From Emiliania huxleyi CCMP1516 (Eukaryota > Haptophyta > Isochrysidales > Noelaerhabdaceae), in NCBI RefSeq assembly GCF_000372725.1, contig NW_005200680.1, forward strand, positions 111,671 through 175,670: 64,000 bases of DNA, given 5' to 3'. Below are positions 20,513 to 31,404 of the stretch, piece by piece. The notes under the pieces were generated by a model. It had not been told where the DNA came from. It saw nothing but the letters and a program-made list of their open reading frames with translations, and ran no database searches. A program made the position numbers and the translations under genes. Every line of letters begins with the position of its first letter. Position 1 is the first letter of the stretch.

Positions 20513-22099
20513 TCAATCTCCCTGCGGTATCGGCGGTGACGCGACGACTGGCGCCGAGGCGCAGCGGCGGGCAGCCACCTCGCTAAAGTCCTCCCGTCCC
20601 GCCTCCGCGTCGTGCTGCGGCGAGGCGGCTGCTCCAAGCGAGAGCGCGGCGCCGTGAGCTCGCATGTCGCCTTCGGTGACGCGTGGCTGGCCCTCGAGGG
20701 TGAGCGAGATCTCGCGAGGCGAGCGGCGGGCCGACGGGGCGGAGAGCTGGCGGCGGGCGGGCGAGCGGGTGAGGCGGCGGCGGCAGGCGCGCTGCACCGC
20801 GGGGTGGCAGAGGAGGAAGAGGGCGATGGAGAGGAGGGAGACGACGAGGAGGGGGAGGGCCGACTGCGTCGAGGCGGAGAGCGGGATCGGGACGAGGACG
20901 TCGAAGAAGCCGCCTCCGGTGATGAGCACGTGGAGTTGATTACCTCTTAATTAACAGTTAATTAACAGTTAATTAACAGCTAATTAAGAAGCCGCCTCCG
21001 GTGATGAGCACGTGGAAGATCTGCTTGCACGTGAAGTCGCGCAGCACGGGCGTGGCGTCGTTGGGGTCCGCCATCCGCAGCAGCAGCAGGCCTGTGGGGA
21101 GGTGTCTAGGGCATGTCTGGCAGTGTCTAGGGAGTGTCTAGGCGGCAGCGGAGCCTGTCGAGGTAGCCCCGATCGAGACGCCGAACTCGACGAGGGCGCG
21201 CTCGGCCCAGTGGTCGGGCAGCAGGCGCGGCGCGATGAGCCAAAAGGAGAGCACGCCCCACACCAGCCCGGCTGGGGGAGGGAGGGGGGGGGGGGGGGAA
21301 GTGGGCCCGAGGCAGCGGAGGGGCAGACCCGAATCTCGGCTCGATCTCGACTCGATCTCGGCTCGATCTCGGCTGTGGCTCGCCAGCACAGACGAGCGCG
21401 AAGGGCGCCCACGTCTCCGCGATGATGCTGAAGAAGGGCCCGAGCCCCGTCACGCCAGGGGGGAGGCCTATGGGGGGAGATGTGTGGGGAGAGATGAGGA
21501 GATCTCGGGAGATCGAGCCCCGTCACGCCAGGGGGGAGGCCAGATCGTCCGAGCCGCGCGATGGCGGTGGTGATGAGGAGGTCCTGCGCCTTTGGGGAGA
21601 GAGATGGGGAGACGTGAGGAGATGTCGGGAGATGGCGGCGGGGATGAGGAGGCCGTGCGCCGTGTTTGAGACGCGGACGATCGTCTCGCGGTCAATGAAG
21701 GACTTGCCGGAGCGGTGGTCGGTGAAGTGCGAGTCGACGACGGACTGGAGCGCGAGACTGACTCAGGCACGGGGACAGGTGTGAGGGGGAAGGGTGGCGA
21801 GAAGGCTGGCGGGGTGGTGGGTCAGGCGCGGGCCCGGCGATGAGGCAGAAGAGGAAGAGCGGCAGGACGGAGAGCAGGTTGGACCGCTCGAGGAACGAGC
21901 CTGCGAGATGTGGGGAGATGTGGGGGAGATGTGGGGGAGATGTGGGGGAGATATGGGGGAGATGTGGGGGAGATGCTCGAGGAACGAGGTTGCGGAAGCA
22001 AGGAGAGGAGACACGTGAGCAGCAAGAAGGGGCTGGGAGCAACTTGGCGCGCGATCTCTCTCTACTCAGAGAGAGAGAGAGAGAGGGCGAGAGGGCGAC

Positions 22100-22180
<81 letters not shown>

Positions 22181-24153
22181 GGGAGGGAGAGAGGGAGGGA
22201 GAGAGAGAGAGGCAGGGAGAGAGGCAGAGAGAGGGAGAGAGAGAGAGCCGAGCCTGCGGGGAAGGCGAGCTCGAGTAGCACGATCGGGACGCGCAGCAAG
22301 TAGCCGCAAAACATCACCAGCATCACGAGGCAGATGTGAAACATCAGCGAGTCCAGCGACTCGACGGACACCGTCTGCTCGGCGGCAGGAAGCCGTGCCC
22401 GCCGGTGCGGAGCGTAGTGGTCGCTCTCCGGCGCCAACGCGACGAGCTCGGTCATCGACGCGCGCGCGCGCCGCAGCAGCCCCGCCCTCCGGCCAGGCGT
22501 GCCTGCGCTGCCTCTCTCTTCGGCGCGGCTCGAGGAGTTTGGGCGGTGCGGCGGCGCGACGACGTGCAGCGAGTTCGCCAGCGGCGCGACGTTGACGAGG
22601 ACGGCGCCCGCGACGACGCCGACGAACATGCCGAGGATGGCTGCCGCGAGGGAGAGGTCGAAGCCATCCGGGTAGTGGCCGACGTCGACGAAGAGGTCCT
22701 AAAAAATAAAAATTATCATATATATATATTATTGTTATTTTATACAATAGTACTATTAGAAGAGGTCCTTCATGGCGTAGGCGACGACGGGGCCGCCGGC
22801 GTACCTGCTCACTCCAGCAGGTGTGAAGAAGCGCTGCTCGCAGCAGGAGGCGGGTACGGGACCGCCCCCGCGTGCCCGTACGGCATCACCGCGGCGAAGG
22901 AGGGGGGTAGGGAGGCGCCGTACGAGGCGGTGAGTGCCGCCGAGACGGCGTACTGGCCAAAGACGACGAGGACGCCGTAGATGAGGTGCTCCTAATAATA
23001 ATATATAATAACAGATGATAATGATGTATGATAATGTAGGACGCCGTAGATGAGGTGCTCCTAAAAGAAGATATAATAACAGATGATAATGATGTATGAT
23101 AATGTAGGACGCCGTAGATGAGGTGCTCCTAAAAGAAGATATAATAACAGATGATAATGATGTATGATAATGTAGGACGCCGTAGATGAGGTGCTCCCGG
23201 CGAGGCGAGGAGAGGACGTCAGCGAGGCGTGGGACGGAGGTGCCTATTCACAGCCCGAGGTGTGAAGAGACGCTGTTCACAGCGAGGCGGCGAGGCGTGG
23301 GGCGGAGGTGCCGAGGAAGAGGCAGCAGAAGACGACGTTGGTGCAAAAGCCAGGGAGGACGTCCCATCCGACGGAGAACCAGTCCTCCATGAGGGAGGTG
23401 CCTAATTACGAATTCTTAATCCTTTAACTATTAATCACCGAGAACCAGTCCTCCATGAGGGAGGTGCCCGGAGGGGCGACCAAGTCGACGCAGGCAAAGA
23501 AGACCCAGCCGACGAAGCCGCCCAGCACCGAGGCGGGGAGGTGGAGCGCCTGCAGACATATGTCTCGGACTTGTCGCGGACGTGTCCCGGACAGCTCCCG
23601 AGGCAAGGAGGTGGAGCGCCCTCAGCACGCGCGAGGTGCGGCGCAGCTGGTGGCCGGCGAGCATGAGCAGGCAGAGGAAGCACGCCGACGTCACCACCAC
23701 GTTGTCCATCTTTGAGCGAAGCGACTTGCGCGCGTACTCGAGCGTCACGTTGCTTCCGCCGGCAGAGACGGAGTCTGTCGCGAGGAGGAGAGCCTCGAGG
23801 AGGAGGACGGAGCCGACGAGCGAGCAGAAGACGGCGGTGCACAGCCCGCACCGCAGCGCCCGCCGCAGGTTCTTGCCGTGCCGCGACTGCGGGAGAACTT
23901 CAGAGCGCTCTGGCGAGGTCGGCAGCGGCGGGCGGTCGAGGTCCGGCAAAGGCGACTCGTCAGCAAAGGTGACGCCGCGCGAGCCCAGCGCCGGCTCGCC
24001 GCGCTCGTCGGATGCGTCCGGCCAGGTGGATGCGCCGTCGAAACTGGGCGGGAAGGGATCGGCGAGCGGATCGTCCTTCCAAGACCCTTGCTCTGCAGGA
24101 CGGGAATCGCCACTCCGCCCCGCCACCCCGCCGCTCGTCCCCTCCAGAGTCAT
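20513..24153 (-). CDS. GltS-type sodium:glutamate symporter, intron-rich
   Basis: Exons read on the minus strand give a polytopic protein with the GltS family pattern. In order: an N-terminal cytosolic region with a first span (CGLCTAVFCSLVGSVLLLEA), VGWDVLPGFCTNVVFCCLFL, LVVFGQYAVSAALTASYGA, GGPVVAYAMKDLF with FDLSLAAAILGMFVGVV, MFHICLVMLVMFCGYLL, DRETIVRVSNTAHGLL, and the signature FGVSIGATSTGLLLLRMADP followed by GGGFFDVLVPIPL. GltS proteins carry Na+ and glutamate and are mainly known from bacteria, so this nuclear gene is of probable bacterial ancestry, although it is now densely split by introns. The start is ATG 24153 and the stop is TGA at 20513-20515. Introns use GC donors where I could fit them (at TSTG|LLLL and ITGG|GFFD) and are flanked by direct exon repeats. 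Confidence 0.8.
22062..22245. repeat. (GA)n low-complexity tract in a GltS intron
   Basis: A long GA/GGGA tract (CT-rich on the sense strand) sits beside the exon encoding LLELAFPAG. The Ser/Leu and Arg/Glu ORFs across it are artefacts of the repeat. Confidence 0.9.
22973..23200. repeat. Tandem repeat of an exon piece plus AT-rich spacer (about 68 bp, four exon copies)
   Basis: GCCGTAGATGAGGTGCTCC occurs at about 22,973, 23,043, 23,111 and 23,179, separated by near-identical AT-rich spacers (TATAATAACAGATGATAATG). On the sense strand the exon piece encodes EHLIYG of the GltS protein. Only one copy can be coding; the rest lie inside an intron. Confidence 0.85.
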
Positions 24154-24729
24154 GTAAGGGGACGAGCTCCGATCGCGATCGGAACCCTCCCAAATTCGGG
24201 CGGCGATCGTCGTAGTTTCAGCCTGGGCCCTTGCGATGGCGGGCGAAGCGAGCCAGGCACAAGCTTTCGGCGCTGTGGCAGGATTCGGGTTCTAGCCGAT
24301 GGAGGGCGGCAAAAGATACACCACTGTCAAGTCCGAGCCTGACTGTTGTTCATCTTTCTACATACATACACCACTGGTCTCCCCGCTTTCCCCCCCCAAG
24401 AGTAAAAGAATACTCCATCCTTTTTCGGGGGCACAAGTGACAAGAATCAAGATCAAGAAAACCGCACATCATGTTGGGTTCCAACGCTGGAACCTGGGTA
24501 CCTGAGAGAGAGAGACCTGTGTGGGCAGAAAAATAAAAACAGAAACAAGGACCATGTCCATGTACTAGTAGTATAATAGTAGAGGATTATAAAAATCGGG
24601 CGGTTGCGAGCTAGTACACTCGGCCGCTTGGTTTTGCTATGCCGGGCAAGAAGGGATGGCAGTTGTGGCACCATTTCAGAGGTTGGTTGGTAGTTGTAGC
24701 TGACCACAGGTTGGTGTTGCCACGCATCG

Positions 24730-25689
24730 ATGCAGCCGGAGCAGCCGTTAATCGCGCCGACGTTGATGGGGAGAGGCGGAGACACGGCGCTGGGAATGGA
24801 GCAGCGGTCGCCGGAGCAGCGGCCGCCGCCTGCTGCCTCGCCGAGAGCAGCGGTACAGGTGGTGCTGCTGCAGCCCCTACTGGCGGCGGCGAGCGTGCCT
24901 TTGTACGCCGGACCCATTCAGTGGATGGGGCAGTTGGCAGGCCCGATCAGCGGTTTCGTTGGAGGAGGCACTCTTCCTTTGTCTCGTGCAGTCGGCATTG
25001 GTCGGCCCGATGGCGGTGGCCGTGGTGGTGGAGTCGGGCCGGTGCGAGCGAGGAAGACAAAGCGGATGGACCGCCGGCTGACGCACTGGCAGTGCAGCTA
25101 CTGCCGACGCGAGACGCCCAATGATTCACGATCAACGAAGTGCGGTCACTGTGGTGAAGCAAAGGCGCAGTTGCGGGATGCCGACGCCAATGGACGGGAG
25201 GCGGCGCGGCGTGCTCAACGTGCCAAGGAGTACCAGGGCAGGTCGCTGAACGCACTGGGCGTTGGGACGGCCTCTGTGCCGCGAGCGGCGCAGGGAGTGT
25301 TCGAGCGGACGCGCGCAGACGCGTTGGTGCGGTGGGAGACAGAGCAGCTTGAGCAGTACACTGGCGCGGCTTCTTACCTTCGACGGGAGGACTGCGTGCT
25401 GGGGGTGATCGAGTCGTTCTTCATTGTGCAAACGGGCGCGCGCGTGAGCGTGATTGACGAGTGCAAGCGTTCGTGCATCACCGAGACGGATGTTGCCCGC
25501 CTTTTCAACGCAGTCGGGCGGCGTGTGGCTACGGGTGTTCCGGGCGAGGACACCTTCCCGATGGGCGGCTACTTCAATGAGTTCCGACGCGAGGGTGTGA
25601 GCGTGGAGCTGGTGCGTGAGCTGCGGACGGTGGTCACAGGCGCAATCGCTGCGATCGGTGGCGATGTGTCAGCCTCCCTTAATGGGTAA
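24730..25689 (+). CDS. RanBP2-type zinc-finger protein, unknown function
   Basis: A 319-residue single-exon frame. A RanBP2-type finger lies near residue 120 (HWQCSYCRRETPNDSRSTKC then GHCGEAKA: W-x-C-x2-C, the conserved Asn, then C-x2-C). After it come a basic helix and a well-structured C-terminal half (REDCVLGVIESFFIVQTGAR, TETDVARLFNAVGRRVATGV). RanBP2 fingers bind Ran, ubiquitin or single-stranded RNA depending on key residues, so no role is claimed. The N-terminal 100 residues are Pro/Gly/Ala-rich. ATG 24730 is the first in frame. Confidence 0.6.
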   Translation: MQPEQPLIAPTLMGRGGDTALGMEQRSPEQRPPPAASPRAAVQVVLLQPLLAAASVPLYAGPIQWMGQLAGPISGFVGGGTLPLSRAVGIGRPDGGGRGGGVGPVRARKTKRMDRRLTHWQCSYCRRETPNDSRSTKCGHCGEAKAQLRDADANGREAARRAQRAKEYQGRSLNALGVGTASVPRAAQGVFERTRADALVRWETEQLEQYTGAASYLRREDCVLGVIESFFIVQTGARVSVIDECKRSCITETDVARLFNAVGRRVATGVPGEDTFPMGGYFNEFRREGVSVELVRELRTVVTGAIAAIGGDVSASLNG

Positions 25690-25736
25690 ACCCTGCCATG
25701 TACTGCATGTCACTCCCGGTCGCCAGCTGCTCCTCT

Positions 25737-26687
25737 CTAGTCTGCGTGACCCTGCACAAGGGTGGGCATGCTCCGCGCGAGCTCGCCGCGCGGCGGCCAG
25801 AGCAGCAGCGGGCTCACCGCCCGCATGATCACGTCGTAGCCACGGCGCCGCTTCTGCGAGCGCCCGTCCATGAGGGGCACGGAGGCGGCACGGAAGAAGA
25901 GCCACATCAGCGGCGCACCGACGGCGAGCAGCGGCTCGGCCTGCGCGGCGCCGCTGCTGAAGCCGAAGCCGAGCAGGCCCGACCAAAAGGTGCACTCGCC
26001 GCAGTAGTTTGGGTGGCGGCTCCACCTCCACAGCCCGACGGCGCAGCTGTCCCGCCCGCCGCGGTCGCGCCGGAAGCGAGAGAGCTGCGCGTCGGCGACG
26101 GCCTCGAGCAGGATGCCTCCGCCGGCCAGCAGCGCGGCGGCGGCGTCGAGCGTGTTGAGCGGCGGCGCCGCGGTGCCCTGCAGCAGCACGCGAGACGCCG
26201 GAGCGAGCGCCGCCCACACCAGCAGCGTCGGCGTGAGGTGGAGCGAGGAGAAGGAGAAGGCCCAGTACGCTGGAGAAGGCAGCTTCGCGCGGAAGTCGGC
26301 GTACCGCCAGTCCTCGCGCTCCAGCCCCACCGTCCAGCCGTCCCACGGAATCGCCACAAAGAAGCGCACCGCCCACGCCCACAGCAGGACCAAAACGAGC
26401 GTCTCGCGCGGCTCGTAGAACCAGACGCCACCAGGCGCGAGGCTCTTGAAGAAGATCCCGAGCCACAGCGGCAGGACGCACCAGAAGGGGTCGTACACAG
26501 ACGAGTTGTTGCTCGCAAACGAGAAGGCATACACAATCGCCGTGGCGATAGCATCGAGGGCGAGACCCGTCGATAGCGGGCCGAGCGACGTGGCCGACGC
26601 GAGCGTGGGCGCGACCGCAGTGATGGAGATCAAGGCCACGGCGTACGCTGCCCGGCAGGTGGTGGCGCTGACGATGGTTGAGGCCAT
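25737..26687 (-). CDS. DUF1295 / steroid 5-alpha-reductase-like membrane protein
   Basis: A 316-residue uninterrupted frame with several membrane spans (LALDAIATAIVYAFSFASNN, LVLVLLWAWAVRFF). It has the family hallmarks WYDPFW-like VYDPFWCVLP, EDWRYADFR and, near the C-terminus, GLWRWSRHPNYCGE followed by a final membrane hairpin. DUF1295 proteins share the fold of steroid reductases and isoprenylcysteine methyltransferases; the RHPNYxGE motif usually lines the cofactor site. The substrate is unknown. I chose ATG 26687 because the upstream extension to 26978 is low-complexity and lacks conservation. Confidence 0.85.
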   Translation of the reverse strand: MASTIVSATTCRAAYAVALISITAVAPTLASATSLGPLSTGLALDAIATAIVYAFSFASNNSSVYDPFWCVLPLWLGIFFKSLAPGGVWFYEPRETLVLVLLWAWAVRFFVAIPWDGWTVGLEREDWRYADFRAKLPSPAYWAFSFSSLHLTPTLLVWAALAPASRVLLQGTAAPPLNTLDAAAALLAGGGILLEAVADAQLSRFRRDRGGRDSCAVGLWRWSRHPNYCGECTFWSGLLGFGFSSGAAQAEPLLAVGAPLMWLFFRAASVPLMDGRSQKRRRGYDVIMRAVSPLLLWPPRGELARSMPTLVQGHAD

Positions 26688-27927
26688 CCGGTGGTAGTGG
26701 CACGGGGGCGGCGGCCCGCCGACGAATGGTTGAGCCTCCGACCTTGCGCACCCCCGCCCTCCGCCACCCCACGCGCCCCACACGCACATACAGGACAAAC
26801 CCGGCGTTCTGCTCAAAAGAAAAATGAAAATCGGGGGAGACTCCCCGCCTATGCAACACCCCGCAGAGGGGCTGCCATCGCCGAAGCTGTGCCTAAGCAT
26901 AACTCCCAAACCCGCAGCGGCCCGGGCGGGGGGCCTTGGGGGCAGCCTGCCGGAACGCTGGTGCATGGGGCCAAGCACCAGAAGATGAATGTGGTTGACG
27001 GATTGGGCTGTCGACCGTGCCTCCCCTCTTTGCGTCAGAGTGGGACCTACGCCGCGCCGGGTAGGGGGCGCGCCCGGTCCTCGACGGAGCCGCGCGCCCC
27101 GAGAGCGACCCAGGCGGCGAGTAGTCGCCCTCGAACCTTCGGCATGTGTAGTAGTCCGTGGTTAGCGCCCCCCCGCCACCCCTCCCGCCCGTCCCTACTC
27201 GAACTGGTCCGGAGGCGCCCGCGGCATCCCGCCGCCCATCTTCGGGTGCGCGTTGTTGGCGAAGATGGCAGCGTTGCGCCTCGCGATGATGGTCGAGTGC
27301 ACTTGCAGGAAGAGCGCTTGCGCTCACCGCTGATCCGCCAGCGCTCGCTATCGGAGGATGCCCGGGCGGTTTTGGCGGCGAAGTTGGTGGTGAACCACGC
27401 CGCCGCCTCTCTCCCGATGCCGCCGCGCGTGCTCGACGCCCACGTCATGAGGGCGAAGTCGTTGGCCTCGCACGCCGCGGTTTTAGCCCTCCTTGTCGTC
27501 GCCTCGGCGTAGTCGGTGGCGAGGCGCGTCTTTTCTTGCGCAGTGTGTGTATGTTACACACAGTGTCTTGTCTTGTGGTTCTGTGTGTCGCTCCTGTGTG
27601 ACCGTCATCGCCCGTCTTGCGTCCACCCCGATACCCGCGTTGGTGTCCCAGTCGTTGGTCGGGGACTGTGATTCAGACTGTGTTTCGCCTTCCCATTGGT
27701 CAAATCTCAATCATACACACACTCACTCACACACACTTGCGCGCAGTGTCGTGCGAGGGAGCTTTCACATGTTGTAAAATTCTTTCTTGCACACCTGTGT
27801 CGAGCCCCTGTCTGCTGGAGAGGTGTTTTGCGGTTAAATTCTTTCTTGCACACCAGGGGCGAGGGGGGTGGGCGAGACCGCCGCACACCGTCCTCCTAAA
27901 GTATGGCGGGGACTATCGCTACGCCCT
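26688..27927. other. Intergenic with possible retroelement debris and repeat-family copy
   Basis: On the minus strand, 27,210-27,340 reads LFLQVHSTIIARRNAAIFAN and then a stop, next to FALMTWASSTRGGIGREAAA in another frame at about 27.4 kb. Together they look like a decayed ORF. At 27,540-27,790 there is a copy of the dispersed repeat whose tail ends TGTTGTAAAATTCTTTCTTG, followed by a second tail fragment ending at about 27,855. No intact gene is present. Confidence 0.4.
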
Positions 27928-28608
27928 CTACTTGCGCACGAGCCGCTTCGCAAGCTTGGCGCCCACATACCTCGCGGTCGTCACCGCGCCGCCCGTGAGG
28001 AATCCCTTGACGGTCTGCGGCGTGCTCGAGCGCGACACGAGCCGGCCGAGGGACGCGCGCACCGCCTCGCCCAGCCGCGCCGCCCCCTCCTGCGCCCCGC
28101 CCGCCTCGGCGTAGAGCCGTTCCGCCGCGTGCTCGAGGGAGGCGTCGCAGCGCGGGGCGGCGCGGCCGCCTGGCGCCGCGGCTCGCGAGGGCAAAGGGGG
28201 CGGCAGCCTGGGGAGCACGCGCCACGAGGGTCAGCGAAGAGGAGGGAAGAGGAGGAGGGCGGGTCTAGCGCTCTCGTGTGCTCGTGCTGAGTAGAACGGT
28301 TTCGACGTGACGGCCACAACGTGCTGCCAGCTGGGCGTGGGAAACCACAGCAAAGCGCAGCGCCTTCCCCGGCCGCTCTCCGCGCGATCCGATTGCGCAT
28401 CTACGGACGGCGACCAGCGCCGCAGCGTCACGCCGAGCTCCTCCCGCGCGCAGAGCGGGAGCGCCTACGAAGAGTCCGAGAAAGGTCGTCGAAAAGCCCA
28501 AAACGCGAACGCCCCTCACGCGCGCGCAGAGGGGAAGCGCCGCCAGCAGCGGCCCGCGCGCGGCGAGGCAAGGGGAGAGCGTGTACCGCATGTCTCCACC
28601 GCCTCCGC

Positions 28609-28641
<33 letters not shown>

Positions 28642-28687
28642 CTCCGCCTCCGCCTCCGCCTCTGCCGCCTCTGCCTTCTCCGCAACG

Positions 28688-28771
<84 letters not shown>

Positions 28772-30001
28772 CCGCGCCTCTCCGCCTCCTCCGCTGCCGC
28801 CTTCGCCTTCACCTCCTCCGCGGCCGCCCCGCGCCCCTCCGCCGGCGCCGCCTCCCTCGGCCGCTGCCCCTGCAGCCCCCTCGGCTGCCTCCTCTGCCGA
28901 TGCCCACTTGACGGGCCGCAAGGCAGCCACCGCCGCGAGAGGCCGCGCGTACCTGGGCGGGAGAAGGCTCCGAGACGCTCCGTGGCCGGCGTCCTAGGCG
29001 CACGCCACCGCAGGGCTGTGTGTACGATGCGCCGCGGCGATCTCGGTGGATCTCGGTGGGATCTCGGTAGGATCTCTCTCGGGCAATCTCGGGCAATCTC
29101 GGCTGATCTCGCGTACATGCGCCGCAGCGTCTCAAGGTGCGTCGCGGTAAGCTCGCTCGGCCGCGACGCCTGGGAGAAGGAGGTCGCACCCGAGATCACC
29201 CGAGATCACCCGAGATGACACCGAGATGACACCGAGATGACACGAGATCGCCGGCCGCGCCTCGACGACCACCTGGCGCGGGTCGCCGGTGTAGGAGAGC
29301 GAGCAGATGTCGCGCAGCAGCGCGCCCTCCTCGAAGGCGGGCGGCTGCCTGCGGGACATGTCGCGGACATGTCACGGACGTGTCCTGGACATGTCCGCGA
29401 GCCCTCCTCGACGGGCGGCTGCATCAGCAGCGCGGCGGCGGCGGCCGATGCAAGGTTCGCCTCGGCCGCCTATGGAGACGTGCTCCGACACGTCCTGGAC
29501 ACGTCCTGGACACGTCCGATGCCGAGGCCTCGCCTCGGCCGCCTCGCAGACGAGCGGGTCGGACTTGACGGTCTGCACCGGCTTGTGCATCCGGCCGGCG
29601 AGGTAGAGGCTCCGCCAGCAACGGAGGTCGTCGAGCAGCGCACTGACGCTCACGACGCCGTACTTGATCCTCCGGCCGCGCCACGGCACATACGCGTTGT
29701 AGTAGACGCCCGCGCCCGCCCGCTCCTGCACCGCCGCGACGGCGCGCGGCCCGAGCATCCCGAGCGGCGAGTAGTGGGCTGCGTGCTTCTCGAGGTTGAG
29801 CGCGTGCCACGCCTCTGCCTCGCGCACCGCAAAGACAAGGTCCGTCATCGGGATGCTGCCGGAGGCTGGCGCCACGAGCGCAGAGCCGTACACAAAGGCG
29901 TGCTCAAAGTGCGGGAAGTCGGCGGCGAGCGCAGCAATCTCCTCCGCCGAGAGTGGGCCGCAGGACGCAGAGGAGGCAGGGTCGTCGGTGACGGAAGCCA
30001 T
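27928..30001 (-). CDS. TAM41: TAM41, mitochondrial CDP-diacylglycerol synthase
   Basis: TAM41 makes CDP-diacylglycerol from phosphatidic acid and CTP on the matrix face of the inner membrane, the first committed step to cardiolipin. The first exon (ATG 30001) contains FPHFEHAFVYGSALV with the nucleotidyltransferase G-S, then MTDLVFAVREAEAWHALNLE, YYNAYVPWRGRRIKYGVVS and LYLAGRMHKPVQTVKSDPLV. Later exons give AAEANLASAAAAALLMQ, EEGALLRDICSLSYTGDPRQ and SELTATHLETLRRMY. The last gives RSSTPQTVKGFLTGG and AKLAKRLVRK before TAG at 27928-27930. Introns start with GC and carry direct repeats (GCGGCCGAGGCGA at CE|AAEAN) around 11-mers of ACGTCCTGGAC type. A GCC/CCT-rich tract lies in the 3' half of the gene. 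Confidence 0.85.
28584..28790. repeat. (GCC)n-rich trinucleotide tract within TAM41
   Basis: Imperfect CTCCGCCGC units, then a near-pure GCC run of about 70 bp at 28,693-28,770. The flanking TAM41 coding pieces suggest it is intronic or a poorly conserved insertion. The poly-Pro, poly-Ala and poly-Gly ORFs through it are repeat artefacts. Confidence 0.8.
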
Positions 30002-30029
30002 CGTGTGCGTCCTACGCAAGCGAAGGGCG

Positions 30030-31020
30030 TAGAAGCGTGTGAAGCAGCGCGGGAATGGCCGTCCAACGAGAGGACGAAAATGAGAATTTTACAACAGCCC
30101 TCGCACAACACTGGGCACGGGACTGGCGCGCACTGGCACTAACACAGGTACACCACGGGAGCCGCCTAAGCGACTCCTGCGAGGGTGGCGAGGCACTTAG
30201 CTCCGTGCACCCGCCCATTTAAACATTATAGGTGTCTCTCACAGCAGACAGGCTCGACACAGGTGCGAACTGGCGCGTGCTAGTGCTATCACAGGCACAC
30301 CACCGGAGCCGCCTAAGCGACTCCGTTAAGAACGGCAATGCACTTAGCACCGTGCACAATGCCGCTGTCCCCGCACGCTAGCTCGTTCACCGTCTGCCAC
30401 GCCACAGCGGTGTGGAGGACGACAGACAAGCGCTGCATCTGCAGCCCGTGCCAGTTCTTGGTGGTCCATGTGACCTCATCGAGGTGCTGAGCGTGCGAAA
30501 GTTTGTTACTCAGCTGGTCCGCCGCCTGCCGAAGAATTTTGCGGACGCCGTTCCCGAAGCCGCCGAACGTCTCGAAGTCGAGCAAACGCAGGTCGCAATT
30601 CTTCTCCCGCGCGAACCGCGGTAGTCGCCCTTGGCTTCTCGTAGGGGGCCGTCACAGGTGCCCCCGCCTCCGCCTCCCCCTCACTCTCCTCCTCCTCCTC
30701 TTCCGCCGCCGCCGCCTCCGCCTCTGCATCCTCCGTCGAAAATGAGAATTTTACAAGAAAACTCGCTCGCACAACACTGGGCACGGGACTGGCGCGCACT
30801 GGCACTAACACAGGTACACCACTGGAGCCGCCTAAGCGACTCCCGCGAGGACGGCGAGGCACTTAGCTCCGTGCACTCGACCGCCCTCGCCGCCTGGCAA
30901 GCTCAAAATGAGAATTTTCAACCAAAACTCCCTCGCACGACACTGGGCACGGGACTGGCGCGCACTGGCACTAACACAAATGGCGCGCTCTCACAGGAAA
31001 TGAGAATTTTACCACAAGGC
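30030..31020 (-). mobile_element. Cluster of four or more 5'-truncated copies of a dispersed repeat family
   Basis: Read on the minus strand, copies end in a shared tail TTGTAAAATTCTCATTTT (plus-strand AAAATGAGAATTTT at about 30,077, 30,738, 30,905 and 30,997). Before the tail comes a conserved 3' UTR-like stretch (TAGGCGGCTCC, GGTGTACCTGTGTTAGTGCC) that directly follows a conserved ORF end reading VHGAKC-x-A-x-L-x-GVA-stop in three copies. The longest copy (30,245-30,590) adds TVNELACGDSGIVHGAK and HAQHLDEVTWTTKNWHGLQM upstream. Copies start at different points but share the 3' end, which is typical of 5'-truncated retrotransposition. The parent protein is not recognised. Confidence 0.6.
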
Positions 31021-31099
31021 GGTCGCACGACACGATTCGCGCGACAGGCGAGGCTCGCTGCGCGGCCCGCGTCCTCCAGAGGCGAGGCGATCCGGGCGC

Positions 31100-31400
31100 G
31101 TCCAAGGGGCGCTCAAGAGGGCGGGAGAGCGCAGGGCGGCGGCGCGGCTAGCGGCCAAGACGGCCAAGGCGAGGGAGACGAGCGAGCGCGGCGAGGCGGC
31201 GAGGCAGGCGGTCGCCAGGGCGGCGGTGGCGCAGGAGGCGGCGCTCGCTGAGCGGGAGTGGCGGGCGGCGGAGAATCGGGCGGACATCCTCGGCGCCACC
31301 GTGCGGCGCGCCGAAGAGGCGGAGGCCAGGCGCATGCTCGCCGCCGACCGCCGCGTCACCGCTCCTCCGCCGTCGGACGCTGAGGCCGTCGCAGGGCTGG
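31100..31400 (+). CDS. Coiled-coil coding fragment, unresolved gene
   Basis: A frame without a good ATG reads GERRAAARLAAKTAKARETS, EREWRAAENRADILGATVRR and EEAEARRMLAADRRV, ending near a GTGCGT donor-like site at about 31,400. It is Ala/Glu/Arg-rich like the coiled coil of the 12.7-kb gene. It may be an exon of a gene disrupted by the repeat cluster just upstream. No function is assigned. Confidence 0.3.
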
Positions 31401-31404
31401 TGCG

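Noticed and set aside
28265-29218. Long poly-Gly, poly-Ala, poly-Pro and poly-Arg ORFs over the GCC tract
   Set aside because: They follow only from trinucleotide repetition in GC-rich DNA; the supported gene here is TAM41 on the minus strand.
29424-29810. Alternative minus-strand ORFs over TAM41 exons
   Set aside because: Frame-shifted shadows of the conserved TAM41 exons, Arg/Ala-rich and without motifs.
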